A stretch of DNA of 64,000 nt from Nocardioides luteus (GCF_000960475.2 NZ_JZDQ02000023.1:38656-102655); one strand, 5' to 3'. Counted from the stretch's first letter, positions 10,173-19,497 are shown. Translations and numbers: made by a program. The notes: generated from the letters alone by a model not told the origin.

Positions 10173-11097
10173 GGACGGTGCCGTCGGCGAGCCAGCGGTC
10201 GAGGTTGTCGAGGGTCAGCTGCTCCATGGCGGCCCGGGTCTCGACGGTGCCGCTGGCCAGGTGGGGGAGGAGCACCACGGTGTCGAGGGTCATCAGCTCC
10301 TCGGGGACCTCGGGCTCGTCGGCGTAGACGTCGAGACCGGCGCCGGCGATGCCACCCTCGAGCAGCAGCTCGACCAGCGCGTCCTGGTCGACCACGGAGC
10401 CACGCGCGATGTTGATCAGATAGCCGTCAGGTCCCAGCGCCTCGAGCACCGTGCGGTCGACGAGATGCTGCGTACCGCTGCCGCCGGAGGTGGCCAGCAC
10501 CAGGATGTCGACGTCGGCGGCGAGCTCGGCGGGGGTGGCGGCGTAGGTGTAGGGAGAACCGGGGACCTCGCGGCGGGAGTGGTAGGAGATCGGGCAGCCG
10601 AAGGCCTCGAAGCGGGTCGCGATCGCCCGGCCGATCCGGCCCAGGCCGAGGATGCCGACCCGTTTGCCGGACACCTTGCGAGCCAGCGGATAGCCGGCGG
10701 CATCGGACCAGTCGCCGCGGCGTACGAACCGGTCGGCGGCGCTGAGGTGGCGCAGGGTGTCGATGGCGAGGCCGAGCGCGGTGTCGGCCACGCAGTCGGT
10801 CAGCACGTCGGGGGTGTGGGAGACCAGTACGCCCCGCTCGGCCGCGGTCTCGACGTCGGTCGTGTCGTAGCCGACGCCGAAGTTGATGACCGCGCCCAGT
10901 GCGGGCAGCTGCGCCATCAGCTCGCCGGGTACCCCGGTGCGACCGGTGGTCACCACGGCACCGATCGAGGGGCCGTGCTCGGCGAGGAACGCGGAGCGGG
11001 TGTCGTCGTCGGGCAGCACCAGAGCGTCGTAGCGGTCGGCGATGGTGGCGGCCAGCGACGGCTTGAGCGGTCCTACCTGGAGTATGCGGCGGGTCAC
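10123..11097 (-). CDS. D-isomer-specific 2-hydroxyacid dehydrogenase (first of two)
   Basis: NAD(P)-dependent oxidoreductase that interconverts a 2-keto acid and a D-2-hydroxy acid, for instance glyoxylate/hydroxypyruvate reductase types. The Rossmann motif GILGLGRIGRAIATRFEAFG sits near the middle. The catalytic Arg/Glu/His region is represented by NIARGSVVDQDAL, DVYADEPEVPEEL and LPHLASGT. Length 324 aa. I chose GTG at 11097 because AGGAG lies 6 nt upstream; longer readings run into kdgD. It sits 26 nt behind kdgD on the same strand. The last 50 bp overlap the end of the CNNM-type gene on the opposite strand. Substrate unknown. Confidence 0.88.
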   Translation of the reverse strand: MTRRILQVGPLKPSLAATIADRYDALVLPDDDTRSAFLAEHGPSIGAVVTTGRTGVPGELMAQLPALGAVINFGVGYDTTDVETAAERGVLVSHTPDVLTDCVADTALGLAIDTLRHLSAADRFVRRGDWSDAAGYPLARKVSGKRVGILGLGRIGRAIATRFEAFGCPISYHSRREVPGSPYTYAATPAELAADVDILVLATSGGSGTQHLVDRTVLEALGPDGYLINIARGSVVDQDALVELLLEGGIAGAGLDVYADEPEVPEELMTLDTVVLLPHLASGTVETRAAMEQLTLDNLDRWLADGTVLTPVPEVSPRGAARSR

Positions 11098-11123
11098 GGT
11101 TTCTCCTGTCGTTCGGGTGACCG

Positions 11124-12038
11124 TCACGCGACGGTCTTGACGAGGGTGGTCAGCTCCGCCAGCTCCGCCTCGGTGAGGTCGGTCAACGGGGGACGGACGG
11201 GCCCGGCCGGACGGCCGGTGGCGGTGAGCCCGGCCTTGACGATCGAGACGCCGTAGCCGGCGCCGCGGTCGCGGATCGCGATGTAGGGGACGACGAAGTC
11301 GCGGAGGCGGGTGAGCACCTCGTCGCGGTCGTGGTCGCATACGGCCCGGTAGAACTCGACCGCCCACTGCGGGGCGAAGTTGAAGATCGCCGAGGAGTAG
11401 GTGCTGACGCCTAGCTCCAGGTAGGGGAGCGCGTATGTCTCGGCGGTCGGCAGGCCACCGACGTAGACCAGGCGGTCGCCGAGGCGGGCGTTGAGCGTGG
11501 CCAACAGGTCGATGTCGCAGACGCCGTCCTTGAAGCCGATCAGGTTCGGGAACTCCTCGGCGAGACGGACGATCGTGTCGGCGTCGTAACGGGCGTTAGC
11601 GCGGTGGTAGACGATCACGCCGAGCGAGGTGGCCGAGCAGACGCGGGCGACATGTTCGTAGAGGCCGCGGCCCGGGAGCTCGGTGAGGTAGGGCGGCAGC
11701 AGCAGGATGCCGTCGGCGCCGTCCGCCTCTGCACGCTGAGTCATCGCGACGGCCTGGGAGGTGCCGTAGCCCGCAGCGCCCATCACGGGGGTGCCGTGCC
11801 CGACCTCTTCGACGGTGGCCCTGAGGACCCGTGACACCTCGTCGTGGGTCAGTGAGAAGAACTCGCCGGTGCCCCCGGCTGCGAAGAGACCGGCGACGTC
11901 GAAGGCGTTGAGGTGCTGCAGGTGTGCGCGATAACCGTCCTCGTCGAGGGCGTAGTCGGCGGTCGCGTGCGTCACGGGGAACGACAGCAGACCGGCGCCG
12001 AGGGCGTCGCGGAGCTCGGTGGGGGTGTAGCGGCCCAT
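11124..12038 (-). CDS. kdgD: 5-dehydro-4-deoxyglucarate dehydratase
   Basis: Class I aldolase-fold enzyme of the dihydrodipicolinate synthase family that dehydrates and decarboxylates 5-dehydro-4-deoxyglucarate to 2-oxoglutarate semialdehyde, in D-glucarate and galactarate breakdown. The fold is typical: GLLSFPVT at the start, [14 protein letters not shown] near 51-64, Tyr144 in VIVYHR and the Schiff-base Lys170 in LIGFKDG. GGLPTAE and the C-terminal [12 protein letters not shown] are characteristic of KdgD rather than DapA. Length 304 aa matches the family. ATG at 12038 has a GAGGAG ribosome site. It is the promoter-proximal gene of a two-gene unit divergent from the ABC operon. The aldarate dehydratases that would feed it are encoded at 54-59 kb. 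Confidence 0.93.
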   Translation of the reverse strand: MGRYTPTELRDALGAGLLSFPVTHATADYALDEDGYRAHLQHLNAFDVAGLFAAGGTGEFFSLTHDEVSRVLRATVEEVGHGTPVMGAAGYGTSQAVAMTQRAEADGADGILLLPPYLTELPGRGLYEHVARVCSATSLGVIVYHRANARYDADTIVRLAEEFPNLIGFKDGVCDIDLLATLNARLGDRLVYVGGLPTAETYALPYLELGVSTYSSAIFNFAPQWAVEFYRAVCDHDRDEVLTRLRDFVVPYIAIRDRGAGYGVSIVKAGLTATGRPAGPVRPPLTDLTEAELAELTTLVKTVA

Positions 12039-12154
12039 GGGGTCTCCTCAGGGGTTCGACGGCGTCGGAGATCCCGAGGCTAGGTAGCGATGTCGATACG
12101 CGTCCAACATCGTCATGGCATCGCTCGATGCTGTATGGGCATCGGCTGACGTGC

Positions 12155-12221
12155 TTGACGTCACACAAATCCCGCTCGTACGGTTCATCCACGAATGACA
12201 ACGATGTCCACATATGTAGAT
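12155..12221 (+). promoter_or_regulatory. ABC-operon promoter with IclR-type operator
   Basis: TTGACG (12155-12160), 18 nt, TACGGT (12179-12184) gives a promoter of the same form as that of the TetR gene at 24407. GTCCACATATGTAGAT at 12206-12221 is a palindrome (TCCACAT/ATGTAGA arms) lying about 15 nt past the expected start of transcription. The same motif occurs at 19464-19481 and 20357-20372, next to the IclR gene, so this is probably an IclR operator. Confidence 0.6.
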
Positions 12222-12249
12222 GTCGCCGATCGACTGGAGGAACAGTCGC

Positions 12250-13803
12250 ATGAACTTTCGTCCCTCGTTGCGCTCCCGATGCGGTCTTGCAAGCGCCGCG
12301 CTCATGGCTGTCTCGCTCACCCTCTCGGCGTGCGGTGTCGCCAACTCCGACAGCGCCGGCGACGCCGGCGACACCGTCCGGATCGTGCTCCCGCAGGAGC
12401 CACCGACCCTCGAACCGTGCGACGCCAACCTGACCTCGACGGGCGTCGTCGTGCGTTCCAACATCACCGAGCCGCTGGTCGAGCGTGACCCCGCCTCCGG
12501 TGAGCTCCAGCCGCTGCTCGCCACCGAGTGGAAGCAGACCGAGCCGACGACGTGGACCTTCACCCTTCGCGACGGGGTCAAGTTCTCCGACGGCTCCGCC
12601 TTCGACGCCGAGGCGGCGGCGCACTCCATCGACCGCGCGGTCAACGGCACCTTCGGCTGCAACGTCGAGGGGTACGTCTTCGGTGACGATGCCATCGAGG
12701 CCAAGGCCGTCGACGCGACCCACCTCGAGGTGACCACCGTCGAGCCCGACCCGATCCTTCCGTTGCGGCTGTCGTTCATCGAGGTCGTGCCGGCGTCGAC
12801 GAGCGACACCGCCAAGGTGCGCGAGCCTATCGGCACCGGCCCCTACAAGATCGAGGACTGGCAGAACGGCACCAAGCTGACCCTCGCGGTCAACGACACC
12901 TACTGGGGCGAGGCTCCGGCCTACAAGAAGGCTGAGTACCAGTGGCGTGAGGAGGGCAGCGTACGCGCCGCCATGATCACGAACAACGAGGCCGACATCG
13001 CCACGGGTCTCGCGCCCGAGGACATCTCCGGCGACGCCGCGGTCCGCTACCCGAACAACGAGACGACCGCGTTGCGGTCGACCGGGACGTACGCCCCGCT
13101 CGATGACATCCGGGTGCGCCAGGCGATCAACTACGCGATCGACCGCGAGTCCATCGTCGACAGCCTCTTCGACGGCTACGCAGACGTCGCCTCGCAGCTG
13201 GTGCCCGAGGGCGTCGTGGGTCACAACCCCGACCTCGAGGCGTGGCCCTACGACCCCGAGAAGGCCAAGGCCCTCATTGCCGAGGCGAAGGCCGACGGCG
13301 TGCCGACCGACACCAAGATCCGGCTGATCTCCCGCAACGGCCTCTTCCCCAAGGTCGGCGAGACCGTCGAGGTCGTGCAGAAGGCGCTCGATGACATCGG
13401 CCTCAACGTCTCCATCGAGATGATGGACACGGCCGCGTCGATCGAGTACCAGTCGCGCCCGTTCCCGAAGAACACCGGGCCGTACATCATCCTCGTGCAG
13501 CACGGCAACCAGGCCGGCGACGCTCAGTTCTCCGTCGACCAGTACATGCTCAGCGACGGTGCCCAGTCGACCTTCGGCACGGCGGAGCTCGACGCGGAGA
13601 TCAAGGCCGCTGACAAGGCCGAGGGCGAGGACCGCCAGACCGCGTTCGCGGAGATCTTCGCGGACGAGCCGGAGAAGGTCTCGCAGTTCGCCTACATCGC
13701 GCACATGACCGGGATTATCGGCGAGTCGGACAACGTCGAGTACGAGCCCAATTCGGCGACCGGCGACGAGATGCGCGTGACCGAGATGAAGCCGGCCAAG
13801 TGA
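12250..13803 (+). CDS. ABC transporter substrate-binding lipoprotein (family 5, DppA/OppA type)
   Basis: Extracellular solute receptor of a peptide/nickel/opine-class ABC importer. The N-terminus MNFRPSLRSRCGLASAALMAVSLTL is a signal peptide ending in the lipobox LSAC, so the mature protein is lipid-anchored at Cys about 30. The family 5 domain covers most of the rest (ITEPLVERDPASGELQPLLATEWKQ is split here as ITEPLVERD and LLATEWKQ; RVRQAINYAIDRE-like VRQAINYAIDRESIV). I chose ATG at 12250 with GGAGG 9 nt upstream; the ATG at 12220 overlaps the operator. Length 517 aa. First gene of a six-gene operon. Family 5 receptors bind peptides but also oligosaccharides, metals and sugar acids, and the KdgD neighbour favours a sugar-acid derivative. 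Confidence 0.9.
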   Translation: MNFRPSLRSRCGLASAALMAVSLTLSACGVANSDSAGDAGDTVRIVLPQEPPTLEPCDANLTSTGVVVRSNITEPLVERDPASGELQPLLATEWKQTEPTTWTFTLRDGVKFSDGSAFDAEAAAHSIDRAVNGTFGCNVEGYVFGDDAIEAKAVDATHLEVTTVEPDPILPLRLSFIEVVPASTSDTAKVREPIGTGPYKIEDWQNGTKLTLAVNDTYWGEAPAYKKAEYQWREEGSVRAAMITNNEADIATGLAPEDISGDAAVRYPNNETTALRSTGTYAPLDDIRVRQAINYAIDRESIVDSLFDGYADVASQLVPEGVVGHNPDLEAWPYDPEKAKALIAEAKADGVPTDTKIRLISRNGLFPKVGETVEVVQKALDDIGLNVSIEMMDTAASIEYQSRPFPKNTGPYIILVQHGNQAGDAQFSVDQYMLSDGAQSTFGTAELDAEIKAADKAEGEDRQTAFAEIFADEPEKVSQFAYIAHMTGIIGESDNVEYEPNSATGDEMRVTEMKPAK

Positions 13804-13834
13804 GCCGGGCCGCGACGCACCCAGGAGGTCATCC

Positions 13835-14764
13835 ATGGTGACGTTCCTCCGCAGGCGAGCCCTCACCTCGCTGCTGCCGCTCGTCGTGGTGCTGCTCGGG
13901 GTGTTCTTCCTGGCCCGCCTCACCGGCGACCCGGCCAGCCTCTACCTTCCGGAGAACGCCACCGAGGCCCAGAAGGAGACCTTTCGCGAGGTCAACGGCC
14001 TCGACCTGCCGGTCTGGCGGCAGCTGGTCGACTATCTCCAGGGCATCGTGCACCTCGACTTCGGGACGTCGCTGAGCACGGGTGAGTCCGCGGCCGCGAT
14101 GGCGTTGCGGGCCTTCCCAGCAACGCTCCAGCTGGCGATCACGACGATGGTCCTCGCGGTTCTCCTCGCCGTCGTGATCGGGTCGTGGGCGGCGTACCGA
14201 CCGAACTCGCTGGCCGACCGCTTCGCGTCGTTCCTCTCGATGACCGCCGCCAGTGTGCCCGACTTCTGGCTGGCCATCATGGGCGTCTGGGTGTTCGCCG
14301 TGATGCTCGGGGTGCTGCCGACCTCGGGTGTCGACGCCGGGCTGCTGTCGTGGGTCCTGCCCATCGCGACGCTGCTGCTGCGCCCCGTCGGCGTGCTCAC
14401 CCAGGTGGTGCGCGGCGCGATGGTGGCGGCCCTGTCCGCGCCGTACGTCCGGCTCGCGCGGAGCAAGGGTGCCGACAGCCGTCGGGTCGTCGCCCATCAC
14501 GCCCTGCGCAACGCCGCCGCCCCGGCGCTGACCGTGGCCGGTGACCTGGCGGTCGGGCTGGTCAACGGTGCCGTGGTCGTGGAATCGATCTTCGGCTGGC
14601 CGGGCATCGGCAAGCTGATGATCGACTCGATCACCGGCCGCGACTTCGCCATCCTGCAGGCGGCCGTGCTGCTCACCGCGGTGACGATCTTCCTGCTCAA
14701 CATCGCCATCGACATCTGCTACGCCCTGCTCGACGCCCGTGTGCGCGACAAGGCGATGGTGTGA
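13835..14764 (+). CDS. ABC transporter permease (DppB type)
   Basis: First membrane subunit of the peptide-class importer, 309 aa with about six hydrophobic segments. The N-terminal segment (RALTSLLPLVVVLLGVFF) is followed by a periplasmic stretch and a binding-protein-dependent transport domain from about residue 90. The coupling loop is seen near ARSKGADSRRVVAHHALRNAAAP, the EAA-like motif of DppB proteins. It lies 31 nt after the receptor gene with AGGAGG upstream of the ATG, and is followed by the second permease after 13 nt. Confidence 0.9.
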   Translation: MVTFLRRRALTSLLPLVVVLLGVFFLARLTGDPASLYLPENATEAQKETFREVNGLDLPVWRQLVDYLQGIVHLDFGTSLSTGESAAAMALRAFPATLQLAITTMVLAVLLAVVIGSWAAYRPNSLADRFASFLSMTAASVPDFWLAIMGVWVFAVMLGVLPTSGVDAGLLSWVLPIATLLLRPVGVLTQVVRGAMVAALSAPYVRLARSKGADSRRVVAHHALRNAAAPALTVAGDLAVGLVNGAVVVESIFGWPGIGKLMIDSITGRDFAILQAAVLLTAVTIFLLNIAIDICYALLDARVRDKAMV

Positions 14765-14777
14765 GGGAGGAGAACTG

Positions 14778-15698
14778 ATGAGCACCAGCTACTGGCGGAT
14801 GCTGCTGCGCGACAAGGTCGCGACGGTGGCCGCCGTGATCCTCTGCGTCGTCCTGCTCGTCGCGGTCTTCGGGCCGATGCTGATCGGCGGCGAGGCCAAC
14901 GCCCAGGACCTCACCAAGGGCAACCGGGCGCCGCTCGAGCTCGACGGCTGGCTCTATGTGCTGGGCACCGACTCGCTCGGCCGCAGCATCCTGGCCCGGA
15001 TCATCGTCGCGACCCGGACGACCCTCGGGGTCGCCATCCCGGCGGTGCTGATCTCGCTGGTCATCGGCTCGGTGATCGGCATGTGGGCCGGCTACCACCG
15101 CGGCTGGCGCGAGACCGTCGTGATGCGGATCGCCGACGTGATCCTGAGCTTCCCGTCGCTGCTGATGGCGGTCGTCGTGCTCTACGTCTACTCGCCCAGC
15201 CCCACCAACATCGTCATCGTGCTGGCGATCACCCGCATCCCGATCTACCTGCGCACCGCGCGGGCGGAGTCGGCCGAGCTGCAGAGCCGGGTCTTCGTCG
15301 ACGCGGCCCGTACGTTCGGCGCGGGCAGCTTCAGCATCATCCGCCGCCATGTCTTCCCGATCGTGCTGCCTACGCTGCTGACGGTCGCCACGCTCGACTT
15401 CTGCTACGTCATGCTCGCCGAGTCGTCGCTGAGCTTTCTCGGCATCGGTATCCAGGCGCCGGACGTCAGCTGGGGCCTGATGGTCGCCCAGGGGCAGAAC
15501 TACCTGCAGACCGCCTGGTGGCTCTCGTTCTTCCCGGGCCTGGCCATCGTGATCGCGACGGTGTCGGCCACGGTGCTCGCCGCGTGGGTGCGGCTGGCCA
15601 CCGACCCTGCCCAGCGGTGGCGGCTGACTGTCCCGCGCCGGCAGCGCCGCCGGGCCGTCCCGACCGTCGCCCCGACTGCTATGGAGGAAGCCCAGTGA
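14778..15698 (+). CDS. ABC transporter permease (DppC type)
   Basis: Second membrane subunit, 306 aa. The N-terminal single segment (VATVAAVILCVVLLVAVFGPML) precedes the motif GTDSLGRSILARIIVATRT, which marks DppC-type permeases, and then a five-helix transport domain. The coupling loop reads DAARTFGAGSFSIIRRHVFP. ATG at 14778 has GGAGGAGAACTG in front; an earlier in-frame ATG at 14739 overlaps the first permease and lacks such a site. The stop overlaps the GTG start of the next gene. Confidence 0.9.
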   Translation: MSTSYWRMLLRDKVATVAAVILCVVLLVAVFGPMLIGGEANAQDLTKGNRAPLELDGWLYVLGTDSLGRSILARIIVATRTTLGVAIPAVLISLVIGSVIGMWAGYHRGWRETVVMRIADVILSFPSLLMAVVVLYVYSPSPTNIVIVLAITRIPIYLRTARAESAELQSRVFVDAARTFGAGSFSIIRRHVFPIVLPTLLTVATLDFCYVMLAESSLSFLGIGIQAPDVSWGLMVAQGQNYLQTAWWLSFFPGLAIVIATVSATVLAAWVRLATDPAQRWRLTVPRRQRRRAVPTVAPTAMEEAQ

Positions 15699-16699
15699 CC
15701 ACCTCTACCGACGAGACCGTCGCCCTCGACGTCGACGGCATGAGCGTCGACATCCGCACGCCGTACGGCGTCGTGCGAGCCGTCGACAAGGTGACCTTTC
15801 AGGCACGCCGGGGCGAGACACTCGCGCTCCTCGGAGAGTCGGGCTGCGGGAAGTCGATGACCGCCACCGCGGTCGTCGGTCTGCTGGAGCCGGTCGCGGA
15901 CGTGACCGAGGGTGCGGTCCGCATCACGGGCGAGAGCGGCACGACCGACCTGCGCACCGCCTCGGCGAGGCGGCGGCGCGACATCGCGGGCAAGGAGCTG
16001 GCGATCGTCTTCCAGGACGCCCTCACCGCACTCAACCCCGTCTACACCGTGGGTACGCAGCTGGCCGAGCCGTTCCGGATCCACCGTGGTCTGTCCAAGA
16101 AGGCGGCCCGGGCGGAGGCGATCGAGCTGATGCGCCGGGTCGGCATCCCCGAGCCGGAGACCCGGGTCGACTCCTACCCGCACCAGTTCTCCGGCGGCAT
16201 GCGACAGCGGCTGCTGATCGCGATCGGCGTCGCGTTGTCACCGGCCGTGCTGCTCGCCGACGAGCCGACCACTGCGCTCGACGTCACGGTCCAGGCCCAG
16301 ATCATGAGCCTCCTCAAGGACCTGCGCGAGGAGCGCGACATGGCGGTCGTGCTGATCACCCACGACCTCGCCCTGGTCTTCGAGCAGGCCGACCGGGTCG
16401 TGGTGATGTACGCGGGCAACGTGGTCGAGCAAGGCCCGGTCGAGGACGTCTTCGGCGCTCCCAAGCACCCTTATACCGCGGGCCTGCTGGAGTCGGTGCC
16501 CGTGCACGCCGAGCGCGGCGCGGAGCTGAAGTCGATCGGCGGCTCGCCGCCCGAGCTGGCCGCGATCCCGGCCGGGTGCGTCTACCAGGACCGCTGCCCG
16601 ATCGTCCGCGACCGCTGCCGCGAGGAGCGGCCCGCGGCGCGCGAGGTCGCCCCCGGCCACCTGTCCGCCTGCCACTTTCCCGCTGAGGTGAACTCATGA
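15695..16699 (+). CDS. ABC transporter ATP-binding protein (DppD type)
   Basis: First ATPase of the importer, 334 aa. Walker A is GESGCGKS (about 49-56), the signature is FSGGMRQR, Walker B is LLADEPTTALD, and the switch histidine is in LITHDLA. A C-terminal oligopeptide-transport domain carries the usual cysteine-rich sequence CVYQDRCPIVRDRCREERP. The GTG at 15695 overlaps the permease stop in a GTGA junction, so translation is coupled. A longer in-frame reading from 15083 is a shadow of the permease. Confidence 0.92.
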   Translation: MTTSTDETVALDVDGMSVDIRTPYGVVRAVDKVTFQARRGETLALLGESGCGKSMTATAVVGLLEPVADVTEGAVRITGESGTTDLRTASARRRRDIAGKELAIVFQDALTALNPVYTVGTQLAEPFRIHRGLSKKAARAEAIELMRRVGIPEPETRVDSYPHQFSGGMRQRLLIAIGVALSPAVLLADEPTTALDVTVQAQIMSLLKDLREERDMAVVLITHDLALVFEQADRVVVMYAGNVVEQGPVEDVFGAPKHPYTAGLLESVPVHAERGAELKSIGGSPPELAAIPAGCVYQDRCPIVRDRCREERPAAREVAPGHLSACHFPAEVNS

Positions 16700-17709
16700 G
16701 TGATGCACCGCTTCTCGAGGTCCGGGACCTGACCAAGATCTTTCCGGTACGCCACGCCGGAAAGCGCAAGGAGCTGCGGGCGCTCGACGGCGTCAGCCTC
16801 GACCTGCACCGGGGCGAGACCCTCGGCCTGGTGGGGGAGTCCGGCTGCGGCAAGTCGACCCTGGCCCGCTCGCTGCTGATGCTCGAGACTCCGGACAGCG
16901 GTTCGGTGCGCTTCGACGGGGTCGACCCGACCACGACCAAGGGCGCCGACCTGCTGGCGTTCCGGCGCCGGGTGCAGATGGTGTTCCAGGACCCGTTCGC
17001 CTCGCTCAACGCCCGGATGTCGGCGGGTGACATCGTGAGCGAGCCGTGGCGCACGCACACCGGGCTGCACAAGACCTCCCGCGATCGCGCGGCCAGGATG
17101 AGCGAGTTGCTCGACCTGGTCGGGCTGCGGTCGAGCGACGCCGGGAAGTATCCACAGGAGTTCTCCGGCGGCCAGCGTCAGCGGCTGGGCATCGCCCGCG
17201 CACTCGCGCTCGAGCCCGACGTGATCGTCTGCGACGAGCCGGTCTCCGCGCTCGACCTCTCGGTGCAGGCACAGGTGCTGAACCTGCTCAACGACCTGCA
17301 GCAGCAGCTCGGGGTGGCGTACCTGTTCATCTCGCACGACCTCTCGGTCGTGCGTCACGTCGCTGACCGGGTCGTGGTGATGTACCTCGGCCGGATCATC
17401 GAGCAGGGGGAGACCGAGTCGACGTTCGAGCGGCCGCAGCATCCCTACACCGGAGCGCTGCTGTCGGCAGCGCCCTCGCTCGACCATGAACGTCGTCGCG
17501 AGCAGATCATCCTGTCCGGCGAGATCCCCTCGCCGCTCGATCCGCCGTCCGGCTGTCGGTTCCGGACCCGTTGCTGGAAGGCGACCGACGTGTGCGCCAC
17601 CGCGCTCCCACCGCTCGCCGTCGACCCGGTCGACGGTGGCCACACGGCCGAGTGCTTCCATCCGTTGGGGTCGCAGGAGCAGGAGCTGGCCTCGTCGCAG
17701 GCGGGCTGA
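16696..17709 (+). CDS. ABC transporter ATP-binding protein (DppF type)
   Basis: Second ATPase of the importer, 337 aa. Walker A GESGCGKS, signature FSGGQRQRLGIARAL, Walker B VIVCDEPVSALD, switch LFISHDLSVVRHV, and the C-terminal domain with SGCRFRTRCWKATDVC. Its ATG overlaps the previous stop (ATGA), and its own TGA overlaps the ATG of the TSUP gene (TGATG). With the receptor and two permeases this completes a full importer. Confidence 0.92.
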   Translation: MSDAPLLEVRDLTKIFPVRHAGKRKELRALDGVSLDLHRGETLGLVGESGCGKSTLARSLLMLETPDSGSVRFDGVDPTTTKGADLLAFRRRVQMVFQDPFASLNARMSAGDIVSEPWRTHTGLHKTSRDRAARMSELLDLVGLRSSDAGKYPQEFSGGQRQRLGIARALALEPDVIVCDEPVSALDLSVQAQVLNLLNDLQQQLGVAYLFISHDLSVVRHVADRVVVMYLGRIIEQGETESTFERPQHPYTGALLSAAPSLDHERRREQIILSGEIPSPLDPPSGCRFRTRCWKATDVCATALPPLAVDPVDGGHTAECFHPLGSQEQELASSQAG

Positions 17710-18434
17710 TGGGGCTCTCGATCGGGTCCTTCGCGCTCATCGCAGTCGCCGTCGTCCTGGCCTCGGCGCTCCAGGCGTCCATCGGTTTCGGCATGGGCAT
17801 GCTCGCCGCGCCGGTGGTCGCGCTGGTCGATCCTGGTCTGCTGCCCGGCACGCTGGTCATGCTTGCCTTCGTGGTGACGGTCATGGTCGTCGTCACCGAA
17901 CGACAGCACATCGATCTCGGCGGCACCGGCTGGGCTCTGTTCGGCCGGGTGCCGGGGACGATCGTGGGGGCGCTGCTCGTCGCCGCGCTGCCCGAACGGG
18001 GGCTCGCGCTGCTGCTGGCCGGCGTGGTGCTGGTCGGCGTCGCGCTCAACTCGCTGGGCTGGCGGCCGAGCCCGGTGCGCCGCAACCTCGTCGCCGCGGG
18101 CGCGGCATCGGGGCTGCTTGGCACCGCCACCTCGATCGGCGGACCGCCGATGGCGCTGGTGTGGCAGCAGAAGCACGGCGCGGTGCTGCGCAGCTCGATG
18201 AGCTCGTTCTTCCTCGTCGGCTCGATGCTGTCGTTCCTCGCCCTGGCCGCCTCCGGCTCCGTCGACCAGCGCACCCTGCTGGTCACTGCGGCGCTGGTGC
18301 CCGCTCCGTTCGCCGGGTGGGGGCTGTCGCTGCTTCTCAACAAGGTGATGGCGCCGGTGCGGTTGCGGCGTACGGCGATCGCGGTGTCGATCTTCGGTGC
18401 CGTCGTGCTGGTGGTCGACCAGCTCCTGGGCTAG
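17709..18434 (+). CDS. TSUP (TauE/SafE) family membrane transporter
   Basis: Membrane protein of 241 aa, of the family that exports sulfite, sulfoacetate or other small organic anions. Two repeats of hydrophobic segments are visible, with the family-type ASIGFGMGMLAAPVVALVDP near the start and a matching GLLGTATSIGGPPMALVWQQ in the second half. It begins inside the ATPase stop codon (TGATG), so it belongs to the ABC operon. It may export a product or by-product of the imported compound. Its stop overlaps the stop of the convergent dehydrogenase by 4 bp. Confidence 0.85.
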   Translation: MGLSIGSFALIAVAVVLASALQASIGFGMGMLAAPVVALVDPGLLPGTLVMLAFVVTVMVVVTERQHIDLGGTGWALFGRVPGTIVGALLVAALPERGLALLLAGVVLVGVALNSLGWRPSPVRRNLVAAGAASGLLGTATSIGGPPMALVWQQKHGAVLRSSMSSFFLVGSMLSFLALAASGSVDQRTLLVTAALVPAPFAGWGLSLLLNKVMAPVRLRRTAIAVSIFGAVVLVVDQLLG

Positions 18435-19447
18435 CTTCTGGTCACCGGGTTGCGCAGCGGCCGGCCCTCGGCCAGCGCGTCGACGTTGTCGGTGATGTCC
18501 TGCGCACGCTGGGCAAACACCTCGGCGGTGTGACCAGACTGGTGCGGGGTCAGCACGACGTTGGGCAGACCGGTGAAGTCGAGGTGCGAGGGCGGGGGAG
18601 CGTCCGGGTCGCGAGGGTTGCGCCACCACACGTCGATCCCGGCGCCGGCGATCGTGCCGGCGGTGAGCGCGTCGTGCAGCGCATGTTCGTCGACCACCGG
18701 ACCTCGGGCGACGTTGACCAGCACCGCGCTCGGCAGCATCGCGGCCAGGGCCGCGGCGTCGATGAGCCCACGTGTCTCCTCGCTCATCGGAACGGTCACG
18801 ACGACGACGTCGGAGGCGGCCAGCAGCTCGTGCAGGGCGGTGTCGGGGCCGACCCAGTCCAGCTCGACGCCCTCGGGCACAGGCGCGTCGGGGTTGCGGC
18901 GTACGGTTCGGATCCTCATGCCCAGGGCGGAGCCGAGGCGGGCGACGCTTGAGCCGATCTCGCCGAAACCCACGACACCGAGGGTGCGGCCCGCGAGCAC
19001 GCCACCGAAGGGATAGTCGTCGGACACGAGCACGTTGCTCCACACGCCGCGGCGCATGTCGGCCTCGGACCGCAGGATGCCGCGCAGCAGCATCATCGAC
19101 ACCATCATCACGTGCTCCGCGATGGAGCGGCCGTGATGGTAGGTGTTGGCCAGCCGTACGTCATCCGGCAGTGCCTCGAGCGGGATCTTGTCCACCCCGG
19201 CGCCGGTGACATGGAGCAGCTTGAGCCGGGGCATCGAGGCCAGCAGCTCCGGCGTCGCCGGGGTCGCCGAGGAGCAGACCAGCACGTCGATGGTCGGGGC
19301 GACCTCGGCGACCCGGGGATCATCGTCCCACGCGAACGTCCACTCGTGAGGCGAGTCGCCGTTCCGCGTGAGGACGTCGGTGAACCGGGCCATGATCGGC
19401 TCGGTCACGAGCACATGCAACGGGGTGGACGGGGGAGTCGAGGGCAC
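18431..19447 (-). CDS. D-isomer-specific 2-hydroxyacid dehydrogenase (second of two)
   Basis: NAD(P)-dependent dehydrogenase of 338 aa. The Rossmann motif is VVGFGEIGSSVARLGSALG, and the catalytic region shows NVARGPVVDEHAL and LTPHQSGHT with the active-site histidine. It differs clearly from the first copy at 10.1-11.1 kb (SMMLLRGILRSEADMRRG lead-in, longer loops), so the two are not a recent duplication. GTG at 19447 is the likely start; the ribosome site is weak. An IclR-type palindrome lies 17-34 nt upstream (19464-19481), which puts this gene in the same regulon as the ABC operon. Confidence 0.87.
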   Translation of the reverse strand: MPSTPPSTPLHVLVTEPIMARFTDVLTRNGDSPHEWTFAWDDDPRVAEVAPTIDVLVCSSATPATPELLASMPRLKLLHVTGAGVDKIPLEALPDDVRLANTYHHGRSIAEHVMMVSMMLLRGILRSEADMRRGVWSNVLVSDDYPFGGVLAGRTLGVVGFGEIGSSVARLGSALGMRIRTVRRNPDAPVPEGVELDWVGPDTALHELLAASDVVVVTVPMSEETRGLIDAAALAAMLPSAVLVNVARGPVVDEHALHDALTAGTIAGAGIDVWWRNPRDPDAPPPSHLDFTGLPNVVLTPHQSGHTAEVFAQRAQDITDNVDALAEGRPLRNPVTRS

Positions 19448-19463
19448 CTGCGCATTCTGTCAG

Positions 19464-19481
19464 TGTCTACATCTGTGGACA
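19464..19481. promoter_or_regulatory. Predicted IclR operator upstream of the hydroxyacid dehydrogenase
   Basis: TGTCTACATCTGTGGACA: reverse complement of the motif at 12206 and 20357 (TCTACA/TGTGGA arms). It lies between the dehydrogenase start (19447) and the end of the IclR gene (19498). Confidence 0.6.
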
Positions 19482-19497
19482 AGGTCTCTATATGAAG

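Noticed and set aside
12084..12119. CGATGT-N13-ACATCG dyad upstream of kdgD
   Set aside because: Short arms and a long centre, no second copy found, and unlike the IclR palindrome. It could be chance.
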